Positions 25,628 to 34,119 of a stretch of 64,000 nucleotides of DNA are shown here, one piece after another; within the stretch, counting starts at the first letter, position 1; every line of letters begins with the position of its first letter. The notes beneath the pieces were generated by a model that saw only the letters and a program-made list of their open reading frames with translations, was not told where the DNA came from and did no database searches. Source of the DNA: Paenibacillus_AP thailandensis (GTDB taxonomy: Bacteria > Bacillota > Bacilli > Paenibacillales > Paenibacillaceae); contig NZ_JBHUMY010000043.1 in the NCBI RefSeq assembly GCF_042685365.1, forward strand, positions 248,001 to 312,000, read 5' to 3'. Position numbers and translations under genes: made by a program.

Positions 25628-26530
25628 GTGAACTTGAACAACCTCGGCATTTTCGTGCAGGTTGCCGAGAAGATGAATATGACGGAGGCCTCCAAAGCGT
25701 TGTTTATTTCGCAGCCGGCAGTCAGCAAGGCGATTCAAAACCTCGAAGCTTCTCTGCAAATTCGTCTGTTCCTGAGGGATAAGCATAACGGGCTGCTCCT
25801 GACCGAGGAGGGGCGGGAAATTCTTGTACTGGCGCGTCAAATGAAGGCGATCGAGGCGAGCATTTATCAAATCGCCGGCAAGGCCAACCGGCTGCTTAGC
25901 GGGAAGCTGAAGATCGGCTCCTTTCCCGCCGCGTCCGCGATCTTGCTGCCTCAAGCCATCGCAGCCTTTCGGTCGGAATATCCGCTGGTCAAAATCGAGC
26001 TGATCGAAGGAACTTCGAGTCAAATCAAGGAATGGGTGGAGAACCGGACAATCGAACTCGGCATCGTGACAACTCCTTTCGAGCCGTATGAATCGGAAAC
26101 TTTGTCTCGCGATCATATGGTCGCCATCGTTCCGGACGACCATCCGTTGGCGGACGAAGCGGTCATCGACCTGAAGGAGCGCCGGGCTGAAATCATTTTT
26201 TGCAAAGGCGGTCACGAGATCGCCGTATCGGCCATACTTCGGGAGCAGGGCATTGAATTGCAGGAGAGCTTGACGGTGCAAACGGCCGAAACGCTGGTCC
26301 GCATGGTCCGGAGCCGTTTGGGCATCGGACTCATCTCGAGTTTCACGCTGTCTTCCGTGACGCACGAGTTGGCAGTCAAGGAAATTCGGCCGGCAATCGC
26401 CCGTAAGATCGGGGTGATAGCTCATTCGTTCGGCGAATTGGCGCCGGCGGCGAAGCAATTTTTGCGGTTTTTAACACCGGCGGGGAATCAAACGCCGGGG
26501 GATCCGGCGGACGAAGCCGCTTCGCCATAA
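25628..26530 (+). CDS. LysR-family transcriptional regulator
   Basis: This 300-residue protein has an N-terminal winged helix (residues 1-60, LGIFVQVAEKMNMTEASKAL, then SQPAVSKAIQNLE) and a C-terminal substrate-binding-like domain (about 88-295, starting GKLKIGSF). The start is a GTG with GGAGAGGAGG; an upstream ATG in frame has no such site. It is divergent from the MFS pump and most likely regulates it. About 15 residues at the extreme C-terminus (GNQTPGDPADEAASP) are a polar tail. Confidence 0.9.
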   Translation: MNLNNLGIFVQVAEKMNMTEASKALFISQPAVSKAIQNLEASLQIRLFLRDKHNGLLLTEEGREILVLARQMKAIEASIYQIAGKANRLLSGKLKIGSFPAASAILLPQAIAAFRSEYPLVKIELIEGTSSQIKEWVENRTIELGIVTTPFEPYESETLSRDHMVAIVPDDHPLADEAVIDLKERRAEIIFCKGGHEIAVSAILREQGIELQESLTVQTAETLVRMVRSRLGIGLISSFTLSSVTHELAVKEIRPAIARKIGVIAHSFGELAPAAKQFLRFLTPAGNQTPGDPADEAASP

Positions 26531-26534
26531 ACGC

Positions 26535-26564
26535 AAAAGACCCCCGCTCCATCGGAACGGGGGC
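26535..26564 (-). terminator. Terminator between LysR and the HPP-like gene
   Basis: CCCCCG-TCC pairs with GGA-CGGGGG; the minus-strand side is followed by TCTTTT, serving the HPP-like gene. Confidence 0.65.
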
Positions 26565-26587
26565 TAGCAATGGCTGGAGCGGCGCGT

Positions 26588-27085
26588 TTATCGGCTTGCC
26601 GCATCCAGCTTCTCGGTTTCGGGGACTCGCTTGCTTCCCAACCAGACTGCGGTTACGTTGCCCCATCCCCGCTCCGCGCGCTCGGCCGCAAACAAGACGA
26701 GCATCAGCCCAAGCAGCGCCGCGCATACCGATGCGGGAATGATCCAATGATGGGAAGAATGCGAGAAAAACGGAATCAGGGACACCGCGACGATCGGCGG
26801 CGCGTTCCACTTGAATTTCGTAATGAGCCAGATCGTGATCAGTACATTGACGAACAGGGACACCGGGCTCGGATAAACGGAATACAGCAGCGTGCCGATC
26901 GCCGACGAAATAACGGCGCCGAGCGTAATTTTGCCAAGCTCCGCGTAACGGAACGACCTCGATACGAACAGGAAGCTGAACGCCCCGATCGTCGGAAAAA
27001 ATAAAGTGTCCAAAAACGAAACGTGCAAAGACAACCAATAAATCAACATGATATATGTACAAACAAACACGACTTTTATCTTCAT
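26588..27085 (-). CDS. Small integral membrane protein, HPP-family-like
   Basis: This 165-residue protein has four or five hydrophobic segments (about residues 2-18, 25-40, 50-68, 72-98 and 112-132). The pattern PTIGAFSFLFVS, then GTLLYSV and NAPPIVAVSLIPFF, resembles HPP-family membrane proteins, though the diagnostic HPP triad reads APP here. I start it at MKIKVVFV; a longer frame adds 30 residues without support. The C-terminus (VTAVWLGSKRVPETEKLDAASR) is cytoplasmic. Its function is unknown; some HPP proteins transport nitrite. The family assignment is tentative. Confidence 0.6.
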   Translation of the reverse strand: MKIKVVFVCTYIMLIYWLSLHVSFLDTLFFPTIGAFSFLFVSRSFRYAELGKITLGAVISSAIGTLLYSVYPSPVSLFVNVLITIWLITKFKWNAPPIVAVSLIPFFSHSSHHWIIPASVCAALLGLMLVLFAAERAERGWGNVTAVWLGSKRVPETEKLDAASR

Positions 27086-27252
27086 GCCAACCGACTTAAC
27101 CCCCGGGCAAAACGGATTGGTGCAGCCCTTTGCTGCAGCCTGCACCATTCTATAGAGTTTTGCCGCGGATGTCAATCCGTTAAAAGAGAGTTGTTTAGAA
27201 GGAATAGACCGCTTCCGGGCGGATTCCCCGAGTCCGGAACGATTGGCTGCCG

Positions 27253-27918
27253 TTATTTCCGCCGATACAGGTCCATGCTTTTATAGCCGGCTCCCAGCAC
27301 TTCCTTCATCTCTTCCCGCCGCTTCGCGCGGGTCTCCTCCTGGACCGCGCTGTAGACGTAACGGGCCCAATCTTTGCGGTAGCCCGGGGTGAGCGACTGA
27401 TAAAAAGCAAGCAAAGCGGGATCGTCCTGCAGATCCTGCTCCACGTTCGGGATCATCGCCGCATAATCGTCCACCCGGGCGCTTGGCCTGGAAGCTTTCT
27501 TAACGGCGCTCCGCGCTTCCGCCTTCAAGCCGACGACGGTAAACACGTCGTCCATGCCGACCATGCGGGCGAACTTGATGCCGCTTGTCCCGATATAGCC
27601 GTCCTCGTCCGCGCCGAGCCCTTCCAGCAGCTCGTCCCGATGGATATAAGTCGGGTACACTTTGTTTCCTTTTTTCGGATAGGCGGCAAACAAATACCCC
27701 CCTTCTTCGAGGGAGCCGCTAACGATCACGTTGTTCACGAGCTTACGCAGCTGCTCCATATCGAACACAAACGCAAAGATCAAATCGTAGGAGCCGTCCT
27801 TCAGCTCCGTATCGTATGGCGCCAGGCCCGCCAGCGGATTGCCGCCTTCCGGCCTATTCAGCACGGCGGCTTTTTTATATTTATGAAGATTCAGCTTTTC
27901 GACGATCGTTTTGGACAT
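27253..27918 (-). CDS. YdeI/OmdA-type protein
   Basis: This 221-residue soluble protein has two parts. Residues 1-140 form a globular domain with IFAFVFDMEQLRKLVNNVI and YLFAAYPKKGNKVYPTYIHRDEL, resembling DUF3052-type domains. Residues about 150-215 match the YdeI/OmdA (bacteriocin-protection) module: MIPNVEQDLQDDPALLAFYQ, LTPGYRKDWARYVYSA, and KRREEMKEVLGAG. Such proteins are widespread in Paenibacillus, and their role is not well defined. GGAGGCAG precedes the ATG. It appears to be a single-gene unit. Confidence 0.8.
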   Translation of the reverse strand: MSKTIVEKLNLHKYKKAAVLNRPEGGNPLAGLAPYDTELKDGSYDLIFAFVFDMEQLRKLVNNVIVSGSLEEGGYLFAAYPKKGNKVYPTYIHRDELLEGLGADEDGYIGTSGIKFARMVGMDDVFTVVGLKAEARSAVKKASRPSARVDDYAAMIPNVEQDLQDDPALLAFYQSLTPGYRKDWARYVYSAVQEETRAKRREEMKEVLGAGYKSMDLYRRK

Positions 27919-28116
27919 CGGTCTGCCTCCAAATTCGGTACGTTTTTTTGACCTGATGATGCTTGGCCCTATTCGATACTACCTAGCTTACATCTTCATG
28001 CCGCCCGAACTCAACCTTTCCAAAGCAAAACCGGCCCCCTCGCGAAAATGGCGGGAAGGCCGGCTTCGTTCTCCTTGCGGCTGCGCCCGGTTCGTAAGCG
28101 CTGCAAGGTCCGGACG

Positions 28117-30054
28117 TTACAACGATTCTTTAATCACCCGTTTGTAATACAGTACCGACAACAGCCCGAAGACGGAGTACAGCGCCGTATACAGCAGCAT
28201 GACCAGCACCATCGGCGTCCACAGCTCGGTTCCGAATAAAAACCAGCCGGATTGTACGGCAAAGTAACTATGAACAAGCCCGACGGCCAGCGGAATGCCG
28301 AAATTGAACAGCTGCTTGAACTGAATGCCGCGGACCAGATTGCCCGGAGTAAAGCCAAGCTTGCGCAAAATGGTATAGCTCGGTTTCTCCTCTTCGCTTT
28401 CGCCCATTTGCTTAAAGTACAAAATACAGCCCGAGGTGATCAGGAAGGTCAGTCCCAGGAAGGCGACGATAAACATGACCAGTCCCATGTTCGTTTTTTG
28501 TCTCATCATAATGTCGTACTGCGAATAGCCGCCCGTTTTATCGCCGAGGCCCATTCCCCGGAACAGCTCGTTCGCTTCGTTCTGCTTGGAGCTGTCCGTA
28601 ATGTCGATGCCGACATATACCGAGCTTTCCCGTTGAAGAGCCGGATCGGCGTCCTTTGCCAGCCGCTCGAAGACCGATTGGTCGACGATCGCCGACGGCC
28701 AGTTGCCGGAATAATAAAGCGATACGGACGTATGTTTGCTTAAGCCGGCCAGACGGAGCGGAATTGACTCCTTCTTCCCTTTGAACACGACCTCTCCCGT
28801 CTCGCGGAGAGACAGCATCTTCATCAGCGCGTCGTTGGAGCCGTCAAGCAATACCTCGTCCGGAGCGACGTCGACGCCTTCCAGCGACGCATCGCTGACG
28901 ACGGGAAACGTAACCGCTCCGCTGCCCCCTCCGGCCAGCGACATGTCGATAATGTCCGATGCGTCCGCATTCATTTGAATAACGTCCCGGCGCGTCAACT
29001 CATAGCCGATCCCCGCTTTGTTCAGCGCTTCGGTAAAGGCGGCGATATCGCCTTCCTCCATGACGGAGAAATCGTTCGGGACGCTTTGCTGCGCCGTATG
29101 CTCCGCCGAATAATAGGAAATATAGCTGAGAGACAACAGACCGATCGCCAGCGCGGATACGGTCGTAATAATCGTCAGCAGCACGGCGTTCGATTTCATC
29201 CGGAACATGATGGACGAAAGCGACAACACCTCGCTCAGCGACAGGTACCCTCTCTTGCTCCGCCGGACGACGTTGAACAGAAAGCTGACGGAGCCTTTGT
29301 AAAACAAATACGTTCCGATAATAACCGAAGCCAAAATCACAATCATCGCCAGAAACAGCTCCTTCATCTCCACGAAGTCGCCGCCGAACAATTTGGTCGA
29401 TATGAAGTATCCCAGCAGAATGAGGCCGATCCCGAGCAATCCGACGAGCATTTCGAGAACGGACATCTTTTTCACCCGGTTCTCCGCGGTCGAGACGACG
29501 CGGAAAAGCGAAAGAATGCTTTGTCTTTTAATAAAGGCATAGTTCATCGCCATAATGAGCAAGTAAACGGCCGAAAACACGATGACGGTCTGAATCAGCG
29601 CTTCGCTCGAGAAATTAAGCTCCGCCCGCGCTTCCACCCCGATGACCCGGAACAAAACCATCAGCAGCAGCCGGGAAACGGAGAAGCCGATTAAGATGCC
29701 GACGATCATCGAGCCGTAATACAAGAGCAAATTTTCGCTGCTTAAAATCCGGAATATTTTCCCCTTCGTCAAGCCGATCAACTGAAACAGCCCGATCTCC
29801 TTGCCCCGCCGTTTAATAAAGATATTGTTGGCGTACAGCAGGAAGATGGCCACGATGGCAACCAACAGCACCGATGCCGCCCGGAGCGCCGCTCCCCCTT
29901 TGATCGAGCTGCTGTACTCGTCCATGGCCGGATCGTATTGCAGCGTGACGAAGGAGAAATAAAGCGCGACGCTAAACATAAGAGCGAATACGTACAAGTA
30001 ATAATTTTTAATGTTTTTCTTCAGATTGCGGAATATGAGGGAGCTCAAACTCAT
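28117..30054 (-). CDS. Bce-type ABC transporter permease (peptide resistance)
   Basis: This 645-residue permease has the BceB layout: ten membrane helices with a large extracellular domain of about 200 residues between helices 7 and 8 (roughly residues 305-510). FtsX-like segments start the protein (SSLIFRNLKKNIKNYYLYVFALMF) and end it. In characterised systems it senses and removes peptide antibiotics such as bacitracin from their lipid targets and signals to a cognate kinase. It overlaps the ATPase gene by 4 bp and is last in the RR-HK-ATPase-permease series. Confidence 0.92.
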   Translation of the reverse strand: MSLSSLIFRNLKKNIKNYYLYVFALMFSVALYFSFVTLQYDPAMDEYSSSIKGGAALRAASVLLVAIVAIFLLYANNIFIKRRGKEIGLFQLIGLTKGKIFRILSSENLLLYYGSMIVGILIGFSVSRLLLMVLFRVIGVEARAELNFSSEALIQTVIVFSAVYLLIMAMNYAFIKRQSILSLFRVVSTAENRVKKMSVLEMLVGLLGIGLILLGYFISTKLFGGDFVEMKELFLAMIVILASVIIGTYLFYKGSVSFLFNVVRRSKRGYLSLSEVLSLSSIMFRMKSNAVLLTIITTVSALAIGLLSLSYISYYSAEHTAQQSVPNDFSVMEEGDIAAFTEALNKAGIGYELTRRDVIQMNADASDIIDMSLAGGGSGAVTFPVVSDASLEGVDVAPDEVLLDGSNDALMKMLSLRETGEVVFKGKKESIPLRLAGLSKHTSVSLYYSGNWPSAIVDQSVFERLAKDADPALQRESSVYVGIDITDSSKQNEANELFRGMGLGDKTGGYSQYDIMMRQKTNMGLVMFIVAFLGLTFLITSGCILYFKQMGESEEEKPSYTILRKLGFTPGNLVRGIQFKQLFNFGIPLAVGLVHSYFAVQSGWFLFGTELWTPMVLVMLLYTALYSVFGLLSVLYYKRVIKESL

Positions 30055-30806
30055 GCCTGAACACCGCCCAATACGCCTTGCGTCTTGATGATGTCGTTAA
30101 AGAACGATTGGCGGGTTTCCTCGCCTTTGTTCAGCTGCGTATAGATCTGTCCGTCTTTGATGAAGACGACTCTGCTGCAGTAGCTGGCGGCGACCGGATC
30201 GTGCGTGACCATGACGATGGTCGCTTCGATCTTCCGGTTCAATTCGCCCAGCTTGCCCAGCAGATCGGAAGCCGATTTCGAATCCAGCGCTCCCGTCGGC
30301 TCGTCCGCGAAAATAATGCTCGGATCGTGGATAAACGCGCGGGCCGCCGATGTCCGCTGCTTCTGCCCGCCGGATATTTCGTTCGGATATTTGTCTTTCA
30401 GCTCGTAGATGCCGAGCTCCTTCGCGATGCTTTCGAATTTGCGGTGGGCTTCCTTCTTCGACACGTCCGCAATCGACAGCGGCAGCAGCACGTTCTCCTT
30501 GACCGTCAGCGTGTCCAGCAGGTTGTATTCCTGGAAAATAAAGCCGAGATGCCGCTTCCGGAATTCCGCAAGCTCCTTCTCCTTCATCTCCGTAAACGTC
30601 TTCCCGCCGATCTTGATGCTGCCGAGGCTCACCTTGTCGATGGAGGAAAGCACGTTCAGAAGCGTCGTCTTGCCCGATCCGGACGCCCCCATGATGCCGA
30701 CGAACTCGCCTTTGTCCACACGAAGGTCGATGCCCTTCAGCACTTCCTGCTTGTTGAATTTGTTGCCGTAGCTTTTATAAATTTTGTTCGCTTCCAATAT
30801 CGTCAT
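30051..30806 (-). CDS. Bce-type ABC transporter ATP-binding protein
   Basis: This 251-residue ATPase has Walker A at 40-47 (GASGSGKT), the LGFIFQEYNLL Q-loop, the ABC signature SGGQKQR, Walker B IIFADEPTGALD and the switch histidine in VTHDP. It belongs to the MacB/LolD-like group that pairs with BceB permeases. I start it at the ATG spaced 7 nt after AGGAGTG; a GTG three codons earlier overlaps that site. It lies 99 bp downstream of the kinase gene, with a candidate BceR operator in between. Confidence 0.94.
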   Translation of the reverse strand: MTILEANKIYKSYGNKFNKQEVLKGIDLRVDKGEFVGIMGASGSGKTTLLNVLSSIDKVSLGSIKIGGKTFTEMKEKELAEFRKRHLGFIFQEYNLLDTLTVKENVLLPLSIADVSKKEAHRKFESIAKELGIYELKDKYPNEISGGQKQRTSAARAFIHDPSIIFADEPTGALDSKSASDLLGKLGELNRKIEATIVMVTHDPVAASYCSRVVFIKDGQIYTQLNKGEETRQSFFNDIIKTQGVLGGVQA

Positions 30807-30886
30807 CTTGATCACTCCTATCGTTCATGCCCTTATCATAACCCCGAGCGGCGCCGACAGTCCTTCGATTCGCCGAACAAAGCAAG

Positions 30887-30916
30887 CAAGCATGTGACAA
30901 GTTCGTCACATGCTTG
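30887..30916. promoter_or_regulatory. Candidate BceR operator upstream of the ABC genes
   Basis: A perfect 12-bp inverted repeat, CAAGCATGTGAC-N6-GTCACATGCTTG, overlaps the stop of the kinase gene and lies about 80 bp before the ATPase start. Its core TGTGAC-N6-GTCACA resembles the inverted repeats bound by BceR-type regulators. TATGAT with a poor -35 follows downstream, as expected for an activator-dependent promoter. It could also work as a weak terminator for the kinase transcript. Confidence 0.68.
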
Positions 30917-31910
30917 TGAAACGCACGAAATCGTTAGGACGCGGGAACGTTAACGTAAAGGCCGTGCCTTGTCCCGGCGCCGATTCCGCGTCGATGCGGA
31001 TGTGCAGCGAATCGGCGACCTTACGCGCAAGATACAGCCCCATCCCGGTGGCGGCGGCATCCTGGTGCTGAACGGTCGAAGTAAACCCTTTGTCGAATAT
31101 CCGGGGCAAATCCTTCGGATCGATGCCGCGCCCGAAATCCCGAATGCGGAGCCATACCCGTTCTTCCGCTGTACCGCTTTCGATGACAATATCCGAGGCT
31201 TCGCTGTATTTCACGGCATTGGTCAGCAGCTGCCGGAGAATGAAGCCAAGCCATTTGGCGTCCGTCAGCGCCTCGGCCGCGGGAAGCGTAATGTCAAACC
31301 CGATCCCTTTTTGCATGCACCAGGACTTCAGCGCCATAATCTCCGCGTGAAGGATCGGCTCAAGCTGCGTCTCCTCGATAAACAGATCGTTCTCCATAAA
31401 AGGAATCCGCTTCTGGTGCAGCTGCCGGTCCAGCAGCAAGTGAATGCGGAGCCACTCGTACATCAGCCGCGACCGAAGCGCGTCGTCGTCCAGCCGCTCG
31501 ATCATAAGCTGCATCGCCGTCAGCGGCGTCTTCACCTCGTGAATCCAACTCAGCAGCTCGTCCTTCTCCTGCTCAAGCTCCATCTGGCGCAGCGAAGATT
31601 CCCGTTTATAGCGCTTCGTCTGCAGCGTCAGCACGTCCATGGCGATTTCCTCGAACGGGCTGGAAGGATAGGCGATGGACGCCAATTCATAAGTGTCGTC
31701 CCAAGCCTCCAGACTCTTGTAGAACCGGGTCTCCTTCTGGTATCGGACGAACAGGAAGGCCGCAAATACAAGAACCGACAGGAAGACAATATAAAGCAGC
31801 GACCCGAACGGAATCGAAGTGTCGATAGCGGCCATAAACAAGACGAGCAACTGAAGAAACAGGAATAAAACGATCCAGCTCAGCCGTTCCCGCAGAAACT
31901 TCCCGATCAT
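30906..31910 (-). CDS. BceS-type intramembrane-sensing histidine kinase
   Basis: This 334-residue kinase has two closely spaced N-terminal membrane helices (about 10-32 and 36-55) with almost no extracellular loop, the hallmark of intramembrane-sensing kinases that rely on the partner ABC permease. The H-box is LLSWIHEVKTPLTAMQLMI, and the ATPase domain has LLTNAVKYSEASD, IRDFGRGIDPKDLP and GMGLYLARKVAD. It overlaps the response-regulator stop by 4 bp (ATGA). Confidence 0.93.
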   Translation of the reverse strand: MIGKFLRERLSWIVLFLFLQLLVLFMAAIDTSIPFGSLLYIVFLSVLVFAAFLFVRYQKETRFYKSLEAWDDTYELASIAYPSSPFEEIAMDVLTLQTKRYKRESSLRQMELEQEKDELLSWIHEVKTPLTAMQLMIERLDDDALRSRLMYEWLRIHLLLDRQLHQKRIPFMENDLFIEETQLEPILHAEIMALKSWCMQKGIGFDITLPAAEALTDAKWLGFILRQLLTNAVKYSEASDIVIESGTAEERVWLRIRDFGRGIDPKDLPRIFDKGFTSTVQHQDAAATGMGLYLARKVADSLHIRIDAESAPGQGTAFTLTFPRPNDFVRFTSM

Positions 31911-32608
31911 AAGGAGCCCGCCTCTTCGGTCGCCATGTAGCCCTGCCCGACCTTCGTTTCGATGAAGGGCGCAAGCCCAAGCGGCTCCAGCTTCTTGCGC
32001 AGCCTGTTGACATTGACGGTCAACGTATTGTCGCTGACGAACTGCTCGTTATCCCACAAGCTTTTCATCAGCTCCTCCCGGCTGACGATTTGGTTTTTGC
32101 GCTCGATGAGCATTTTCAAGATGAACATCTCGTTTTTCGTCAGCTCGACCGAGCCTTCCTCGTTCGTAACGATATTGCGGACATATTCGACGGCGGCTCC
32201 CCGCCAAGCGCGCAGCTCCGCTTGCTCGGCGCCGTAATTGTAGACGCGGCGCAGCGTCGCTTGAATTTTGGCGATCAGCACCTCGAAGTGAAACGGCTTC
32301 TGGACGAAATCGTCCGCGCCGAGCTGCATGGACATGACCATATCGGTCGGATGATCCCGCGAAGACAAGAAGATGATCGGCACGTTGGAATGAGAGCGGA
32401 TCATCCGGCACCAATGAAAGCCGTCGAACTTCGGAAGCTGGATGTCGATAAGGACAAGATGCGGGTTGATTTCGGTAAACTCCTGCGCCACTTTGCCGAA
32501 ATCGCGGACGCCATACACATCGTAGGACCATTGCAGCAGCCGCTCTTTGATTTCCTGGAACAGCGTAACGTCGTCTTCGATCAGCATAATTTTGAACAAT
32601 TCGGTCAC
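31907..32608 (-). CDS. BceR-type response regulator
   Basis: This 233-residue OmpR-family regulator has a receiver domain (IMLIEDDVTLFQEI, D in VLIDIQLPKFDG, FVQKPFHFEVL) and a winged-helix domain ending FIETKVGQGYMATEE. The long open frame extends upstream without sense; I choose the GTG just before the receiver (TELFKIMLIEDD). No strong ribosome binding site is visible there, and a TTG three codons further in is the alternative. It is first in the four-gene Bce-type unit. Confidence 0.88.
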   Translation of the reverse strand: MTELFKIMLIEDDVTLFQEIKERLLQWSYDVYGVRDFGKVAQEFTEINPHLVLIDIQLPKFDGFHWCRMIRSHSNVPIIFLSSRDHPTDMVMSMQLGADDFVQKPFHFEVLIAKIQATLRRVYNYGAEQAELRAWRGAAVEYVRNIVTNEEGSVELTKNEMFILKMLIERKNQIVSREELMKSLWDNEQFVSDNTLTVNVNRLRKKLEPLGLAPFIETKVGQGYMATEEAGSL

Positions 32609-32847
32609 CACACATTTTCTATAATAAACACATCGTTTCCAGTGTATAGCAAAGCGGCGGTTTGTGGTACACCTCCCCAACCCAATCGTATACCACCCCT
32701 GGAGCCCGTATAAACACCCCAAGCAGCGACACGAACAAAAGGTGCATGAGGAGCTGTAGCCGTTTGTCCTGAGGACAAAGCTTACGTTTCACGGCAAAAT
32801 AAAAAGGCAATGCATAGGCCTGCCTATACGTTGCCCTTTTTTGCTAT
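32609..32847. other. Promoter region of the Bce-type operon
   Basis: This 239-bp gap contains the promoter region of the response regulator, a TTTGTCC-N3-GGACAAA palindrome at 32763-32779, and at its right end the terminator of the toxin-antitoxin pair. No gene is seen. Confidence 0.4.
32801..32842. terminator. Terminator of the toxin-antitoxin operon
   Basis: AAAAAGGCAA-ATAGGC pairs with GCCTAT-TTGCCCTTTTTT. It lies just beyond the toxin stop and has A/T runs on both sides. Confidence 0.8.
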
Positions 32848-33252
32848 TTATACTTGTTGCCGTTCTTTCTCTCGTTTCGTTGCCTTGCTGTAGGGATCAT
32901 GGTCAGGGCGGGGCTTTTCCTTCGCTCGAAACCCAATGGAGACCACTCTCACCATATCATCGGCTTCGTCATATTTGTAAATGATACGCAGGTCGGGTTT
33001 TTCGCCTTTTGTTGTTCGTAAAGCTTTGCTTGAATATAATTTTACCTTACGATACCCAGCGGATTTAAGCGGCTCATATTCGCAATCCTTGCCTTGACGG
33101 ACCGGATGCAAGCCAATTCGGTCCAATTCTTCTTGAATCAACCCCATACATTCTTGAAGTCCATTTACGTCATTCCCGAATGCCGCGGCGATGTCATGAA
33201 TGTCCAGATCGAGGACTTCTTGCTCCAATAAAATCTGCGTCTGCGTACTCAT
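32848..33252 (-). CDS. Probable RelE/ParE-like toxin
   Basis: This 134-residue basic protein follows a Phd/YefM-like antitoxin gene by 12 bp. Its core resembles RelE/ParE folds: YRKVKLYSSKAL, then DLRIIYKYDEADDMVRVVSIGFRAKE and a basic DPYSKATKREKERQQ tail. Such toxins cleave mRNA at the ribosome or poison gyrase. The N-terminal 40 residues (VLDLDIHDIAAAFGNDVNGL) are acidic and not typical of short RelE toxins. The call rests on the gene pairing, size and core motif. It could instead be a harmless paralogue. Confidence 0.62.
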   Translation of the reverse strand: MSTQTQILLEQEVLDLDIHDIAAAFGNDVNGLQECMGLIQEELDRIGLHPVRQGKDCEYEPLKSAGYRKVKLYSSKALRTTKGEKPDLRIIYKYDEADDMVRVVSIGFRAKEKPRPDHDPYSKATKREKERQQV

Positions 33253-33264
33253 AAATTGCTACAT

Positions 33265-33591
33265 TCATCCTCCTTGACGATGAATGCCTGCCATTTCCAA
33301 AAGGGACATGCCTTTTTTGTATTCTACAACGCGATCGCTATCCAAACGGTGGTGAATCCGTTCGTACTCTTCGCGTTCCTCAATCCATTCTAGCAGCCGT
33401 TCGTACTCTTGCAGGAGATCCACCATCATTTGATATTTGTCCATGTCGATCATCGCCACTTTAAGTTGGTCTTTGATCACAATGCCGAGCTTGTCGTTTT
33501 CTTCCAAAGAGTGCAGCAGCTCTTTTTGATTGAGCGTCCTCAACTGACTGAACGGCAACATTTCCTTTGGTTCAAACGTTTTCGTTATCAT
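33265..33591 (-). CDS. Probable Phd/YefM-like antitoxin
   Basis: This 108-residue protein starts ITKTFEPKEMLPFSQLRTLNQKELL. It continues with KLGIVIKDQLKVAMIDMDKYQMMVDLL, the beta-alpha DNA-binding fold of Phd/YefM antitoxins, and an acidic helical tail that would wrap the toxin. I start it at the ATG preceded by GAAAGGA (11 nt). The open frame runs another 68 codons upstream (to 33795), encoding a very polar, lysine- and asparagine-rich stretch; no good ribosome binding site supports that longer form. The gene precedes the toxin by 12 bp. Confidence 0.65.
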   Translation of the reverse strand: MITKTFEPKEMLPFSQLRTLNQKELLHSLEENDKLGIVIKDQLKVAMIDMDKYQMMVDLLQEYERLLEWIEEREEYERIHHRLDSDRVVEYKKGMSLLEMAGIHRQGG

Positions 33592-34038
33592 TTTTAAAGT
33601 ATCCTTTCTAACACGGATCCCATTACCACTATTTAGACTGTGAATAGAACTATTATTATCCGTATGTTTATTGAGATGATCTAACTTTTCACTGTTTTTA
33701 CTTTGCTTATTCGACCTGTGTACACGTTTTTCGTTTTTTCGTTTTTCATCAACCGATGACTCTTTATGATCTCCATCGTTATACGAACTCGGCATGGGCT
33801 ACATGGTCGCCTCACTTTCCATATTAACATCAGCAAATGAATATGTCAAAAATTCCGAACAAAATTTTAAGCATTTTTCTTGTTTGTTTTCTGTTCAATA
33901 TTTTTATTATATTTTCACCAATTTATTCATCTCTTACTCATTCCGTGCGAGACTTTTGGATAAAATTTGGCCATAGATTGCAGCGAAGTGAAGGAACGGT
34001 CGAGTGGAAGAGCTTCTCCGCCTTAAAAATTCGCAAAG
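33592..34038. other. AT-rich intergenic region upstream of the antitoxin
   Basis: Apart from the unsupported 5' extension of the antitoxin frame, this stretch is AT-rich with no ribosome-binding-site-supported gene. It must hold the antitoxin promoter. Confidence 0.35.
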
Positions 34039-34094
34039 AAAAAACGACCCGCAAGCGGATCGCTTTCGTTCGAAGCGCCCAGCTTGCGGGTCGT
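34039..34094 (-). terminator. Terminator of the surface lipoprotein operon
   Basis: ACGACCCGCAAGC pairs with GCTTGCGGGTCGT around an AGCG/CGCT-containing loop, and the minus strand ends in TTTTTTCTTT, 25 bp past the lipoprotein stop. Confidence 0.85.
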
Positions 34095-34119
34095 GTCACA
34101 AGATTCGTTTATTGGAGCG

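Noticed and set aside
31907..32722. Response-regulator frame extended to 32722
   Set aside because: The extension has no similarity to receiver domains and includes promoter sequence.
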